64,000 nucleotides of DNA. It comes from Chaunax sp. Z400 (Eukaryota > Chordata > Actinopteri > Lophiiformes > Chaunacidae). Location of the stretch: the NCBI GenBank assembly GCA_037577475.1, contig CM075194.1:9814492-9878491 (forward strand), read 5' to 3'. Below the pieces are notes generated by a model. The model was given only the letters and a program-made list of their open reading frames with translations, was not told the origin of the DNA and did not search any database. This document shows, one piece after another, positions 11,701 through 26,500 of this stretch. A program made the translations under genes and the position numbers. Position 1 is the first letter of the stretch. Each line of letters begins with the position of its first letter.

Positions 11701-14700
11701 TTCTCTCAGTAGGCTGAGGGCAAATTCACTCTTTGTAGCCAATTACGAGAGGAAAAAAAATGTCTTTGGCATCAAGACATTTTCATATGTTCACATGTTT
11801 CGTGTCTGTCATAACGAGCTGCAAGGAGTAGCAGTTTTCAAGCAAGATTCTACTTCCCTCCATACTGATTGCATACCATTCTAACGATTTCATGTTAGTA
11901 TAATGTTTCCAAATTCATTGTGCTGATAAGAGTACGGTCATAGGGACACCTTCAGTATGGGTCATGAGTGCTCTTCTGCCTGCCCTCAAACCAAAAATAT
12001 TGCACACCTCTCAAGGTGTCTTTTTGTGCTCAAAGAGTGCTGCAACCATAGGTTCCATCCTTCCTATTAATGACTGTATTCCCACAGCCCCTCTGGTGTG
12101 TCCTATTGGTATCTGCAGCTTCGCCTTGGCGATCATCCTATGATTAACGCTCTCCATCGTCGCTATCCTCAGCATAGTGTGTGCGCCGCTCGTTCATATG
12201 AGATGAGAGACTATGGTTGTCCTTTAGACTGGGCAGCCTGACTGTGTAATAGGTGTTCCCTTGTTCCTGTGGGAAAGGTTATTGCAAAGCAAGGCTTTCA
12301 AAGACCAATTTGCACAGGGATTTTTGAGAGTTGGGTCAAGGTTTGGAAATGCAATAATATTATTTTGAGCCATTACAATCATTATCTGTGACATCAGCCA
12401 AAGGTAGAATGCCTGTGTAATTTCAATGCAGTGATTCTTAGGCTCTTTGAAATACGTTCGCACTTCCAACTGCGACATGTAGGATTTAATAATTCAACTA
12501 TGCCTATGTTTTGAAGTAGCATTCGCTTACCCTTGATGTCATAGCCTGTTTTTTAGTAAGGGAATTTTTCTTTAAACTATTTAAAGGTGGATCTGTCTCC
12601 TGCACTGATGGCTCGTATCATCCTGGACAGGTTCCTTCAAGAACTGGAGGGTGGAGTGCGTGAGTAACACTTTTCCATCACCTAAGCCTCTATCCTTTTC
12701 ATCATTCCACCCATCAGTCTTATTTGCAGCACTCCGTCTTTTAAATCTCTTTCTGTTTGAGTTCCAGTTCCAGCTCTAGCTGCTGTTTTTTCAGCCTGTC
12801 CAACCCCATTGAGAGACAGACCACATTTAGTAGTAGCTGCATCCCGGGGCACATGACTAGCAATTAAGCACTGGGATGGCCGCCCACCTCTCAAACTGCA
12901 CAGTGGATCAATGCTAGCTCACCTCATCAGTGTTATTTATAACGCCCCTGATTTCTTTCCTCACCCTCCCTCATCCCCCAATGCATCCATCTATCCCCGC
13001 ACCTTGTCTTCTTCCTTGATCTCCTTCTCGTTCTCCATCCCTACTGGGGTCCTACGAAGAAAACGAGTTGAGGAAAAGTGTGGCAGAAAAAGCAAACCAT
13101 TCCTAAGTAATGGTGATGGACACGTTTGGGAGAACAAAATCCAAGTCTAAAATATTTTTCTCGAAATTGACCAGAAACTGTATGAATATTTGTCCATGTA
13201 TAGAATTGTTTTTTCTCCCTTTCTACAATTTTATGTAATCTTTCGCCACAAATTCTTTCGTAATTTCCAGTCGCACCTTTTCAACGGGACATTTGTTAAT
13301 TCATACGAAAAGCTTCCCCTCTCTCATTCTAACGTGGGAACTCCCACCATCACATGCACACGACTCCTGAGGATAGTGTGTGTGTTTATGTAGTAGTCAG
13401 TGCTTTGAGTGTGAATCGCATGATGTCAAAAAGACGTGCTTCCAATTTAATCAAGAAAGAGATTAAAGTGGATGTGTGTTATTTTCAAATTCGCCACAGC
13501 ACAGCCATTTATCAAAGTCAAAGATGTGATTGCACTGGACCCACTGTTATCCACTGCCTGTCAAAATACGAGTCTGAGCAGCTTGTAGAACAGAGCATTC
13601 ATCCAGGAGAAGCACTCCGTCTCAGATAATAGCACACTGCATCCCTCTGTCTCCATACAGTGAAAACATGCTTTATTATTGCTCAGAATATATTGGTGGT
13701 GGATGAAACTTCCTGAATGATTGTTGTTTAATTTCAAAACAGTGTTATAACCATGGCATATCTCATTGTTTTCAGGCTAGCAAGTCATATAGTGGTCGTC
13801 GCTCTTTTTGTAGACACAACTTTTACAGGATAATCATTGCTCCAAATCAGTCTAACTGAGCCTACATGCTGTGATGAAAAACTATGATTTAAATCTACTA
13901 TTTCTTTTCTCGTAAATAGACTGTTTGCTGCATTTATCAACATGACACATTTTCAAATGACATCACTACACTGTACCTTTCCAGCTGTAAAGTCAGCTGC
14001 TCCGAGGGTGATTTTTGTTTTGGCAGTGCACTCATGACCTGTTTGGCCTTTGCAAATGAATTGCTGACCACATGGACGGCACGGTCATATCGTCCAATCT
14101 CCCTACGTGTATATCAGACTCCAGTAATATGTTGGCATTATGAAACAATGCTAGGATAATTGTCTTTGCTGGCAATTAGCTAACAGGTTGGAGCAGTGGT
14201 TTTTGTCAGGCGTATCCGTCATGCCCCCCTCCAGCAGCAGACTGTGCTCCAGTAGGCATGTGTGTGTGTGTATTGTGTGTTTTTTGTCTGACTCCAGGGG
14301 GAGGGTGGGCAAGCGCACTGCAAAGATCAATAGACTTCTATATAAGGGACATTACCCCCAACTGGGTGAGTGGCTTGCCTTTGCTTAGCGCCATCGTTTT
14401 TTTTTATTTCCCTTCTCTTTCCCTTTGCATTTAAGAGACACAGGAATGGGGCCTTTGGGACCATGGAATATATGTACAATCAGTGGTGCTGGATCAATAC
14501 AGAGTTTTAAATTGTTTTCTGTCCCTTCCTTGTTTTCTTTTGCTTGGTTGATGTAACAACAACACACACACACACACACACACAGTAGCCACACATTCCA
14601 CAGGACAACACCATCAACAAGCTGCCTCCCACCTCTCCTTGCAGCAAAAGTATTGGAGAGAGCATCAGTCAAGCAGAATGAAAGACTATCTGGTGGCACT

Positions 14701-16025
14701 TGTAAATAAATCAATACATTCAAAGCAGCTTTATCACGTATTGAATATAATATCAACATCCATAATGTTCCTCGTCTCATGAAAACAGACCATAGGGGCA
14801 GTAAGGGAGGAAAGGTCACATGGGCACTTTTGCACTGTTTATATCCACAATTTTCAGGTCACTAGAAGCTGAACTTGTTGAGACCGTTTTAAGGGTTTTA
14901 GGGTTTCTGTTCTCATTGACCAAGAATTCAAAAAAACTTTTTTCTTATGACCCAAAAAATTTTAAGTGATTCCATTTTAAATTGTGCAGAATGACAGAAA
15001 ATAAATAGACATTTTGATAGCTGGAACAAGCAAATGTTGATGTTTTACTTACTGATTATCCAAACAAATGAAACCGTTTCTTGAAAACTGAACCGATATC
15101 GCTGAAACGTAATGAAGTCTGTCATTAAGATGATGGTGTAATTGATGCAGTAGCTGTACTGTGAGAAAAAATTCTATTTCAAATTAAAAAAAAATGTTTT
15201 GATGTTGGCAGCAATGATGGTTGAAATGAACAGATGTCATAAAGTAGATTAAGGCCTCATCATGTGTGCACACTACGGGTCTCAGTCCACTGTTAAGTTC
15301 TGTAAATGACACTATTGCATTGTAAACAGCCAGTATTGTCATTCCAGTAAATACTACCTTTTACAAGTCACCAGCAGGCAAATTGTGTGAGTTTCAGCTC
15401 CTTCTTTTCCACCTCTGCTATCTCTTCATCTTTCTATCTATTCCTTCTTTTGACAGGAGTTGATGTGGCTCTAGATTTAGACATACTTTTTTGAGGAGGC
15501 AATTTTGCTAGCTATTTGACCTTTTCCATTTTCCCAAGGCCCAGCTCCAGATTAGATTGCCGCTCCATGTTTTGTAACTACGTGATTCAACCCGCCTTTA
15601 AGATTTATTGTCACATTCCTTTACAGAAGCCTTGTACGCGAGGTTATAAATGTCCCGCGTTTGATGTTAACACTGTAAGAATGTTAGCGTCTCCTATGAT
15701 CCTTTGGTTCCTTGACAGAATTCGTAATAGCGCCAGTGTTTTGCAGATCAAATGTGTTGATAACTGAATATTGTATTATGTTCTATCCTGTAAAAAAAAA
15801 AAAAAAAAAATCTCAAGTTCCAGTATGACTGTTATGGTTCCTCCTCTCTTGTCTTTAAGTGCTCCTCTCTTCTCTCTCTCTCTCTCACCTCTCCACTTTG
15901 GTGGAGCTTGTGTTTTGTTTTTTTTCTTTTCAAATAATGAGCGCAAGGCCACTTCATTAGCAAGAAGGGAGGAGGTAAAGAGGCAACGGCACAATGAATG
16001 TTTCTGTGAGTGTGTGTGTGTGTAG

Positions 16026-16060
<35 letters not shown>

Positions 16061-16253
16061 CATGCAAGGGGTGGGTGCAAGGGAGGTAAGCAGCATCGTG
16101 GCACTTCGCTTGACAAGTATACTAATTACTCCTTTTCAGCAGAGAAGCTCCAGTCAGCTTCTGCCACAGTCTAAAAGCCTGACGTAGGAAGTCTCTCCCG
16201 ATAGCAGAGCCTCCCCAGATCTACTATTACTATTGCTAGACACACACAGAGAT

Positions 16254-16313
<60 letters not shown>

Positions 16314-16475
16314 AGTCTCATCTCACTGCTATCAGGGAGAATCAGGTGGAAGCAGATCAGTTCTGCCCCAGTAACCTCTTCGGGGACTGGGCTCCTCCTG
16401 CACGGGAGATACCACCTCATATCAACTAGCACCTACACACCACCACATATATTTAAAGAAAAACACACTTTTTTT

Positions 16476-16506
<31 letters not shown>

Positions 16507-17512
16507 CTGTCTCTCTCTCCCATTTTTTTCAATACAGGAGGATAAATTTAAAAGGAGTAAATTGGAAAATCAAATGAGGGCTTTAGGCAGCCGCAGAGAT
16601 TTGCAGAGCTGTCGGCCAGCGTCACAGAGCCTCATCAATCATGTCCCACAAGTAGTCAATTCCTCTAGTATCTGTAAATGTTTTCAGATATTAGCCAATT
16701 TATATGCTCCGAGATTCATCATGGAAAATCAGCTTTAGCGGCGCACATTATCAGGACCTGTCTCTCCCTTGCTCGATGAAGTTTGATGAACGAGTGCCCC
16801 TCCACAGCTCAATGACTGGTGCATGGGGAGTGTGTGTGTGGGGGGGTGTGGGCATATAGAGGAAATATGTAAGCCCCCCCACCCCACCCCCTCATGCGTG
16901 GAAAAAAGTAGGTTTTTTAATTAATAAACAAACTTGCAGAGGAGCTCATCAGCGTCAGGGGCAGTAACAATCGTCATCCGTTATTGTTTAATACGGTCCT
17001 CCCTCAACAAATGTTGCTATCTAATGAGGTATCCCAACATTTTTTTGCATTAGAGATAATGACTTTTTCACCCCAGTGCAGAAAGGAAGAGTATTTACAA
17101 ATGACACAAGTAAGCAATGAAAAATAAAACCAAGTTATGTCGTTCTTACCTTGCCTTATATAGAGTTTATCTTGTTTTTGAGTCCCATATGAAAACAGGC
17201 TTGTGATTTGTTTACACTGGTTGTTTTCTTTATCAAATCCCAATGGAGGCTTGGCGTTTCCTATCTATTATCCTCCTCCTTCTCTCTTCTTTCTCTTCAG
17301 ATGTTGACTGTGTGATATGGTGCCTTAGTCAGAATTTATACCAACATGGGACAATTACTGTAAATTTGGTGAATGTTTACAAGGTGCAAAGTCGCGCTGC
17401 TGGGCTTTGTTCTCTGTGTCTGTTGTTCTTCGGATTATGCTTTTTATTTTCCTGCACATGTTTTATGTGTGCGTCTTTGTGTGCCTTGAGATTGTGTGTT
17501 TAAAGAGCATTT

Positions 17513-17549
<37 letters not shown>

Positions 17550-20500
17550 CAGAGTGTAGCTCAGGGTGTCAGAGGAGTGCTGCCGTGCAAGGCGGGGGCG
17601 TCTTTAATAAATGTATGCTGATGTTGGAGACTGCAATGATGCGAGGGATGCAAGGGCCCTGTTGTTATTTACTGCTGTGTTTGTGCACAGCAGCGAATCC
17701 TGGCCCTGCAAATGGCATTACAGCCCGTGATGAATGAGCATTAGGGTAAACTCATTTTAAAAGCATCCTGATTTATTAGCGGCCTGGCCTTCCATTTTCA
17801 TCAGGTCAATGCTTGGTTGAAATTCCACAATGTCAGCCAAGGTCACCTCTTTATGGCTATTTTTAACCCCATCGCTCAAAAAGAGCAGGAGAAAGGGATC
17901 CTGTCACTTATTATTGCCATCTACCAAAAATATCAAAGGTCTGGGGAGACAAGGAGAGAGAGGGTGAAACCATAGCCCTGGAAGTGTGTGTTTGTGTGTG
18001 TGTGTGTGTGTGTTATGTGATGTGAGAGACCAAAATGTGGTGGTGGTCAACCTCCAATTATGAGTGCTAGTAAGACAAGAGCTTTAATGGCTACCGTTTG
18101 CCTTCAGGGAGGTTTATTACACACTACTGTTTTGCAGAAGCAGCGTCAAATCTATAAAACGACCATTAGGAAGAGGGAAAAAAATCAATCAAAATGCCAT
18201 TAAAGTGGAATAAGTTGCCAATATTGCTGATGTGGTTGTGGGTCCTTTGATTTTCCTTCAGATTATTAGGCACAGTCGAGTAGTGACTTTGTTAAGGGAA
18301 ACCAGTGTTGTTGGGGAGTAATATGTCTCCCAGCTTCATAAAGTTTCCTGCCTCATATTTCCCGCTTTATTGATTATCCATTATCATTTGTCATGAGGTG
18401 TCCTAACTCAAGGGGAAAATATAACCCTCTTTCTTCAACACCGCTCGCACTGCACGGGTGCATGGTATGGATCTGCGTGTGAAGGTACCAATCTCTGAGA
18501 AAAATGAGCAAAGAAATAAAGCACAGCTCTGTGCCTTGCAGCTCTAAGAAGGGAGTGTGGGGCTTATGGGCTGGGCTGGGCTGGGCTGGGGGAGACAGAG
18601 CAGGGGAAGCAAAAAAAAAATAAAATAAAATAAAGAGGTGGCAGAGGAAGATTGAGACAAAGAAAAAGAGAGAGAGAGAGGAGGGAGCATTGAATGGGCT
18701 TTGTTCCCCTCCACCCTCTTGCCGCTATCTCACCAGAAGGTAGATGAGGGATCACAGCACTGTTTGTCCCCTGTGATAGTTTTCTCAAGGAGTAATGCCT
18801 ATGAAATGAATGCAAAGGGGAATATAAGACAGAAATGAAGGATCTTATAAGGATTTAAAAGGTCCTTCTAAATGCCGTTCTATTAATGAAATTCTTTCTT
18901 TTTTTTAATTGATCCTATTGATTTTATAAATGTTCAAATAAGCTATCTCGTTTTTTTTTCGTGTTTTTGTTTTTACATACTTTGCACAGGTCCGTAGATG
19001 AGCATGGAAATCCAAGTGAAGTGTTGATACAAGCACCATCCATGCTTGGCATATGAATAGAAACATCCCTTGTATTATCTGTAATGTTGCAAGTCTGTCA
19101 GGACCATGTATCACTAAAATGGCGTGCCTCACCCATTTCGTCACACAATGATACAATCCATTTAATCCAAATCTTTTTTAAGAAATGATTTAAGGAATTT
19201 TTGCTGTTTCAGTGCCAGCGATTCAATCCAGCAGGCTTTCCTCTCTGATTTATAATGTTAGTAGAGCAAGAGTGGGGATGAGAGATGCAGAATAGTCAGC
19301 ATTCATAACATAGATAAACTACATGGGGCTCCTGTGCTCTGGACTGAAACATTTATCTATAGAAAATCTGTACAGACACCAAGCAGCCATCTGATAGACT
19401 AGTGTGGAAATACTGCACTAACAGTGGCATGGTGAATTACAGTATGTCAAGCTTGTCCTTTGTCTGTATTTTCTCAGTGTTTGCTCTCAATCCAATACAG
19501 CAATTAGAATATAGTTTTTTTATTTTTTTTTACATTTGTAGATTATTTATATTGCGTTTGATGCAAATTGTATACTAATATTAATGTTATTTTGTACTTG
19601 CTTCTCTCCCTGCCTTTTTGTTTATCAGCTTCTAAAACAGTCCTCAGCAGCATGCTTAAGGAACCATCTTTAATACCAGACCAGATTTTGGCTACTAACA
19701 TCAACCAAGTATGTGTTTTAAATTTTTAATTCAAGACGAAATATAACAGGAAGTCATTAAAATTATTTGTAATTAATTCAGTTTAATTTTTATATACTTT
19801 TATGAAGCCTGATGAATCTTTTTCCATGTAACAAATCTACCACTGACTGTATGTATAATGAGTTTTTAAGCAACACTGTACCAGCTGACTGGCAGACGGC
19901 ATCATCCACTCATGTTTGCTGATGAGGTCACGTGAGAGCTGGCGGTCATGCCTGCCAATCTGCCAGTATCTCTTGTGTTTTCACTACATGGGCTTCCTTC
20001 CCGTACCTCCCTTCCACCCACCCAGCCTTTTCGCATGCCATAATATTTCTTCCCCCTCTTTTCAGTGCACAATAAATGACTGCTGTTATGGACCGATGGT
20101 AGACTGCATCAAACAGTATCCTATCCCATAAAATTTTAAGCCTGAAATTGACGAGGAGCTATTGAAGGGGATGAGATGTGTCTGGCTTCACCTGACATAA
20201 AAGTTCTGCTTCACAGAGGAAGTGTTTCATCCTGCCTGCCACCCAACTATCACTGATACATTGGCTGGAAGGTGATGGAGGGAAGAGGAGGAGGTGAGGG
20301 TAGGCTGATCTAAATGCATCTCCATGTGCACACAGTGGATCAGACCCAATGGTCTGTGATACAAGAAAAGAATCATTCATAGGCCTTGTGGTGGTTGATG
20401 TGTTCCTGTCGCTGGTATTTAACCCAGATGTTGTTTTTTATTATTATTTAATTTTATGTTGATCACAAAAACATCAATTATATTTGCATGCAGAATGTTT

Positions 20501-23500
20501 AAATACTTTTTTTAAATTTGATTTATTCATTTCTGATCATTCTTTTGTACCATTAACATTGGTTGCACATAAGTTTTATTATTTATTTTATTTATTTGTT
20601 TTTTTTTATCAATTGTACCCCTTATGTTATGTTTTCCTTCCCATTTTTGCCTAACAAATACCCCCCTCCTTGTCTAGCATGGGCTTGGCCTTAACTATAT
20701 ATAGGGGCAAGCAGCTGGGTAGCAGACCAACTATTTCCTGGGGGAGGAGAATTATTTGAAAGGGTATACATGTGTGTGTCTGTATGTTATTGTGTCTGCC
20801 CAAGCTTTCATGTATGTGGTGGGGCTGTGTTGTTCTCTTCATAGCCACTCAACCCTGTCCCATCCTGCCCCCCTTGCACATCCCCCCTTTTTACTTTTCT
20901 TTGGCTGCCCCCTCGTCAGTGTCAACTTAGAGTCAGTCACTCCACAACAGAGAGTTCATAACACCCGCCCACCACTAAGAGCTCCATCCTCACTTGAGAG
21001 CAATAGCTCACCATATGTATTAATTAAAATCTATAGTGAGTGTCAAGTTTTCGTAGAGGATAGTATAATTCTTTGAGAACTCTTCTCTCTCTGTTTGAAA
21101 AAACAAGTTTGGCATATATAACTTCTGGCAAGGGATGCACAATAATATCAAGACATCATTGTATCAGCCAATAAACACTTAAAAATGAAATGTCAGCGTC
21201 GTCCTGAAATGAAATTTCTATCGATATGACAGGCTGATTAGATGATTTCGCTATACCCATGCTACACAAACCATTAATTAAGTAGTCGTCTTATTTTGCC
21301 TTGGATTGTGTAAGCTTTGTAAAGCATTGTATGTATGCATCTGCCAGTGGGTTATCAAGATAAGAGTGGGCATGTGTAAATCCCTCCACTGGAAAGACTT
21401 GATGCTCTCTGTAATTTGGTGGAAAAGCATCTGTGCAGTTTTTGTCATTGGCGATCAGCCAAAGTGAGTTGGAAAATATAAGCATGCAAGATATCTGCAA
21501 AAATCCAGTATCGTGCAGCCTTACATCCGGCCTCTTTAAATGCAGGTTTTCTTTCTGAGGCATCAGGCAGCTTTCATCCTGATGCAAAATGACACTTATT
21601 CTAAAGGCATTTTTTTCTTCAAGGATTTTAGAGGAATGAGCTCAATGCATTTTGCCAAATTGGCATTTGTTTCATCTTCCTCATTAAGGTAATGCACTTG
21701 GGAGATTTGTTGTGAAAGCAGATTACGGTTGACCCGAAAACTCTTGATTGTGCTCTCGCTATACATTGGCCAAAAGAGAAGTAGCTTTCACTTTGCATAG
21801 TAAGCTAATAATGGAAACAGCAGATTCTTAACTTGAGCTGATGTCAAACATACATGCACAGTTTAACTTGCATTGCGGCACGACTGCATGCTTATGTTGC
21901 TAGCACAGCTGTTTTTCATAGTAGCCTGATTTATTTTATTTTTTTTCATTTTAATGTTTATTTGGTATCTGTATGTTGGAATCCTTGACTCTCTGTTCTC
22001 AGCGCAATCGGACAAGAGCATGAGGTGTTGCTCCGGGAAAAGTTGAAGGAGAGGAACCTTTCCTTTCTAGGTAAGCAATCATGGCGGCGTAGCCTTTCTG
22101 TAAAATTAGTAAAGGAAGGCCTGAACACGACTGATGCAGTGGATGCTATCTCCTATTGATTTGCCAACAACAAGAAGCTGTTATCAAATATCCTTGGCTG
22201 TTTTTGAACCTGCTGTATGGATATTTAAGGAATAAAAAGCTTCTTCGAGATGTTCTAATGTTTCATTGTTGTAATGTTTGGTCCTCTCAGGTTAGTGTTC
22301 TTTATTCTTATCATTTTCTTTTTCAATAAATGAATGAAGAAGGCCATATTTCAATACCCTGTTGGTACCTTTAATGGAATGTTTGACTGCAAAGACTCCA
22401 CATGTGGTTTAAGTTTCTGATTTCAACCAGTTAATTGTTGTATCCATTATTTTTTTAACATCTTCCGCTTTCTTTGCACGTCTTGTTCCAACTATATATA
22501 AAATCAAGATAGAGTGTCCAGGTGTGAAATTGGGAATCAATTTTTAACCCTCCCTTTCTAACATTACCCCCATCCCATCACCATACTCTAGGTCAAGTGA
22601 GTGATGAAGGGTAAAAGTCATTCCCTCTGCCATTAAGACCACATCATTTATTTGAACCTGGAGTGCTGACCTTTCCTCAGAGCTGTACAGAGCACTGTTC
22701 TAAAACTGTCAGAGTTCTGGGGACATAAGGGCCACTGATGCAGCCTCAGCCCATCTGATAAATGAATTGGAAATAAGCTACCCAACAGCAGGGATGGCCC
22801 ATTAATTTTAATCAAAGGTGATGTTAAAAGGCGATCAGAGCCACATGACAATGTCAACCGCCTAGGTATGAATAGAGGCTCCCATCCTAGCATATACACA
22901 TCAACACCCACATTACCACACCCAGGGTGCCCCTCTACCACAGGCCTGTGGCAGTCCTCACTGACCTCACTCAACTCTCTTTCTCCCCCTTTGGCGGATG
23001 CTGCCTCCCCACCACCACTGACATTGCCACCCTCAATCTCTCTTCAATTCCCTTCCATGCCCCATTAGTTGAGCTTGGCTGGAGACAAAGAGGCAGGCCC
23101 TTGGAACTGAATGACCTGGTCAGCCTGAGATTTAATGGAGAAATCAGGTGTTGTAGGGATAATGGCCGAAGCGCACCAGAAGTCAAGGACAATGGCTGTG
23201 GCCTGTGCAAGCAGAGTCTATAATGCCAACCCTGTCCTCCTGTTGTATTTTTTTTTTTTATAATGCTCTACTAAACTGCAAACTGGAGTGCAGCTCTGTA
23301 ACTGGGCTTTACAGGTTATTGTGCAATGATAGGAAATATGTGGTAGATGTAGATAATGGTTTTACTCTGCGCACTGTCCTCTAGTTATTTCTTCTTTGCT
23401 AACACAAAAGGGTTTTGTTATCAGCATCTTGGTGAAGGCTGTTGGGTTACGTGCCTCTGACTTGTTCATTGAGGAGTAAAATTTTTTTGCAAAGTGCAAA

Positions 23501-26500
23501 ACTCAAATTTTCAAATTCTGTACTTTATGTCCTGTAGATGAAAACCAGCTGAGAGCTATGGGCTATGACAAAACACCTGATATCATCTTGGAGGTTCCCA
23601 TTGGTTAGTATTTACATTACAGATGTCATTATTGTTTTAAGTAACTGCCTGTGAACCTTTGCTACTTGTGTCAAAGATGATTATGCAGCTGTCGGAACAT
23701 TGTCATGCTAATGTTTTTGCGAATCACAAGAAAAAGCAAGAAAATGTCACTTGTCCCTTCTGGATCTTGCTTGTGTGGCTTTCTTAGCACTGTTTTTGCT
23801 GTTTTTTTTTTCTGAAAAGCCGTGGAAGGACACATCGTCCACTGGATTGAGAGCAAAGCCTCATTCGGAGACGACCACAGCCACCGCACCTATCTCAATG
23901 AGCAGTTCTGGAGTTACTGGAACAGGTGAGCTCTCTTTGTTTTTGTTGAAAATAGTTTCCGGGCTGTTTGCCCCTCTTGTAATGTTGATGAAAGTCCAGA
24001 ATCTGCATCCATGCCCCAATCTGCCTTAAAAAAAAAAAAAAAAAAATACTCTTCCTTGGCCCAAGCTCCACACCTACACAACAATTCTGCAAAATCCATT
24101 GACAACTGTCTTGGAGACAAACAAGCGTGGGCGATCAGATAACCTCCTCCAACTCTCACTGGCAGAGGTAATGACCCATATAATGTAGTAATTCCTATTT
24201 CCCCAGTTTCTGTAACTTCTCCTTTTTGACCACTAACCACAATCAGCCTTTCTCAGAATTATAAAGGCAACTCATAACCGTCTAACAACACTAACCACTT
24301 CCTCTCTGGCATACACCACAGTAACCACACACTTCCAAATGGTACATCTGTGCATCACACTGCTTCCACATCCACTTTTGTCAATGGAACCATGAGCCTG
24401 ATTGTTTTCCACAGTGTATCGTTTTGGAAGGGAAGCTGGGGAATGGGTGATTAATTCATTGCATCTGTTGTCTTGAGAACATTTAGACAGAAATGGCCCC
24501 TTGTGGTCTGACCCTGAGGTGTGTTAATGTGTGGGTGTCTCAGTGCTATAGAAATGAGTAAGATGCACAGAATACATACTTATATCATTACCTCTTCAAA
24601 ATGACCTATAGCATCCCAACCATTGACTAAATAAGATTTAGTTTTCCATAGTAATGTCAGTAAAAGTGACTGAAACACACTCATTTAGTACAAGACTTAG
24701 TATTACACTCGCTTCATTTCAAACTGAGGTCATCAGGTAGGGTGATTTTTCTTTTTGTTGAGGCACACATAGAAAGAAGAGTAGGGTTCGCTCGCATGTG
24801 ATCTTCACGTTCCTGCCTCCCTTGGCATGAGTTTCCAGTCACCAAGTTCAAAACATGCCAAAACTGCCTCGATTGGCCTCGCTCCGGCCCGACTCCCCTC
24901 AGCCGTAACAGCCAGCTGACATGTTGTGACATGGTTCTGGAGCGCCAGGAGGTCCCAGACCCTATAGGCACAGCCGGGGCGCTCCCTTTGCTTTGGATTT
25001 CTTGGTGCACGTACAGCACCAAATCAGGATCAGATTTATCAGTCTATCAAGACCCCAACACAGAAAGAGAAGCTATTTAACTGGATTGAATGTTGATGTA
25101 TGTATTTTATTATGGGTTGTTCTCCAACCTCAAACAATCCTTTTGTCTTCCTAACAGAGAATGCATTGCAAATTACTTAAAATAGCTTAAGCTGCTTTAT
25201 TTTTTCTATTTCACTATTGTAGAATATATTCAAATGAAGTTGATATACATGTTTTTTTTAAAACTCAGGACTTCTGAGTAGGCTTCATTATCCTACGAAT
25301 AGAATAGAATAGAATAGAATAGAATAGAATAGAACTTTATCCTCATTTTTGTAGAATGTAAAATGAAACTTTTAAAAATATTTTAGAGTTTAAAAAATAT
25401 ATATAACCATTTATTTTTAAGAAAAGAAACTGTGGTTCCTCAATCAAAATATGTTTATTCTGCCTTCAATATGACATCTGATTCCACTCAGATGCTGCTA
25501 GCAGTCATTTGAGTTTCAAGGACAATGACTTGTCCGATATCATTGAGCTCTTAAAATGTGCGAGATGAGGTCAAGGTCATAATCAATGGTGTGTTTAATT
25601 TTTTTCAGGCTAACAGTTTTATTTGGAAATGGCCTTTCCGGAAGAAAAAGCTCTGTCTCTTTTTTTTCTTTTACTGTTATTGACATCAGGAACTAAAAGT
25701 CACTGAGGTGTGAATGAAAAAAGAATCAATATTTGATAGTTAGCATCTTTTAAGGCCTCGTTCAATGTTGCTAAGATAGTTGGTGACAATTAAAGGTTTG
25801 GCTTAATCTCCAGAACATTCCTAAACCATGTTTGTTAAGAAATGACTGCTGTCGTAGTCACTCAAACTTCTAATTATGTGTTAGGAGCTGATTCGATTAG
25901 CACCACAGACAGCATGACATGAAGATCAGATGTCTTCTCAAATAATTCCTTGTGCAAGTCATTGTGCTTTCTTTGTTTGGATTGAAGAAAGTGGCATTAA
26001 TCTGTCTTTGGTCTTCCTCTTTAGTATTTGTGACACAATAGGTCAAAATATTGGAATACTAAGAGTCTGATTGGACAGTTAGGGTGAGTCTGAACCTCAC
26101 ATATTTGCCCATGGGTATCTTTCATTGATATTCACTGGGGCGGCCATGTCCGAGTGTATTAAGGAACTGACAAAGTAGACCCCATCACGTCAGCCAGCAG
26201 CCCAGTCAGATAAACATTGTTGTGTCAAAAAGGAAAACATGTCAGTGTGTTCAGACCCTACCTTTCCCAGCACCCTCGTTATTTTTAATTGACATTTACT
26301 GCTGACATTTGAAAATGTGCCTCATCTTTCTCTTATCGTTAGTCCTCATGCACAGTGCGCGCGCGCACTTGTGCCTCGGACAGTAATGCATGTTTGTGTG
26401 TCTTCTGTGAAGTGAAGGCAGCGAATTTGGGGTCAGCACTTTCAAAATCACAAAAACACAAAACGGCAAAGAAATGGGGGACCGTAGAGTGACGGGGTGA

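Larger units (their letters stand above)
12660..19628 (+). other. cdin1: cdin1 intron, 6.97 kb
   Basis: The intron carries a dense set of simple repeats (14561-14585, 16009-16060, 16256-16311, 16476-16510, 17516-17548, 17985-18012, 18569-18592). It also has two non-repetitive blocks with PBX/HOX-like sites (16560-16800 and 18060-18420). No coding exon is recognised. Confidence 0.8.

Noticed and set aside
11564..11884. 106-codon frame in a cdin1 intron
   Set aside because: No recognisable domain, no splice context, and it lies between two confirmed coding exons; most likely chance.
14385..14819. 144-codon minus frame
   Set aside because: It runs through a CA repeat and a T run; length is due to simple sequence.
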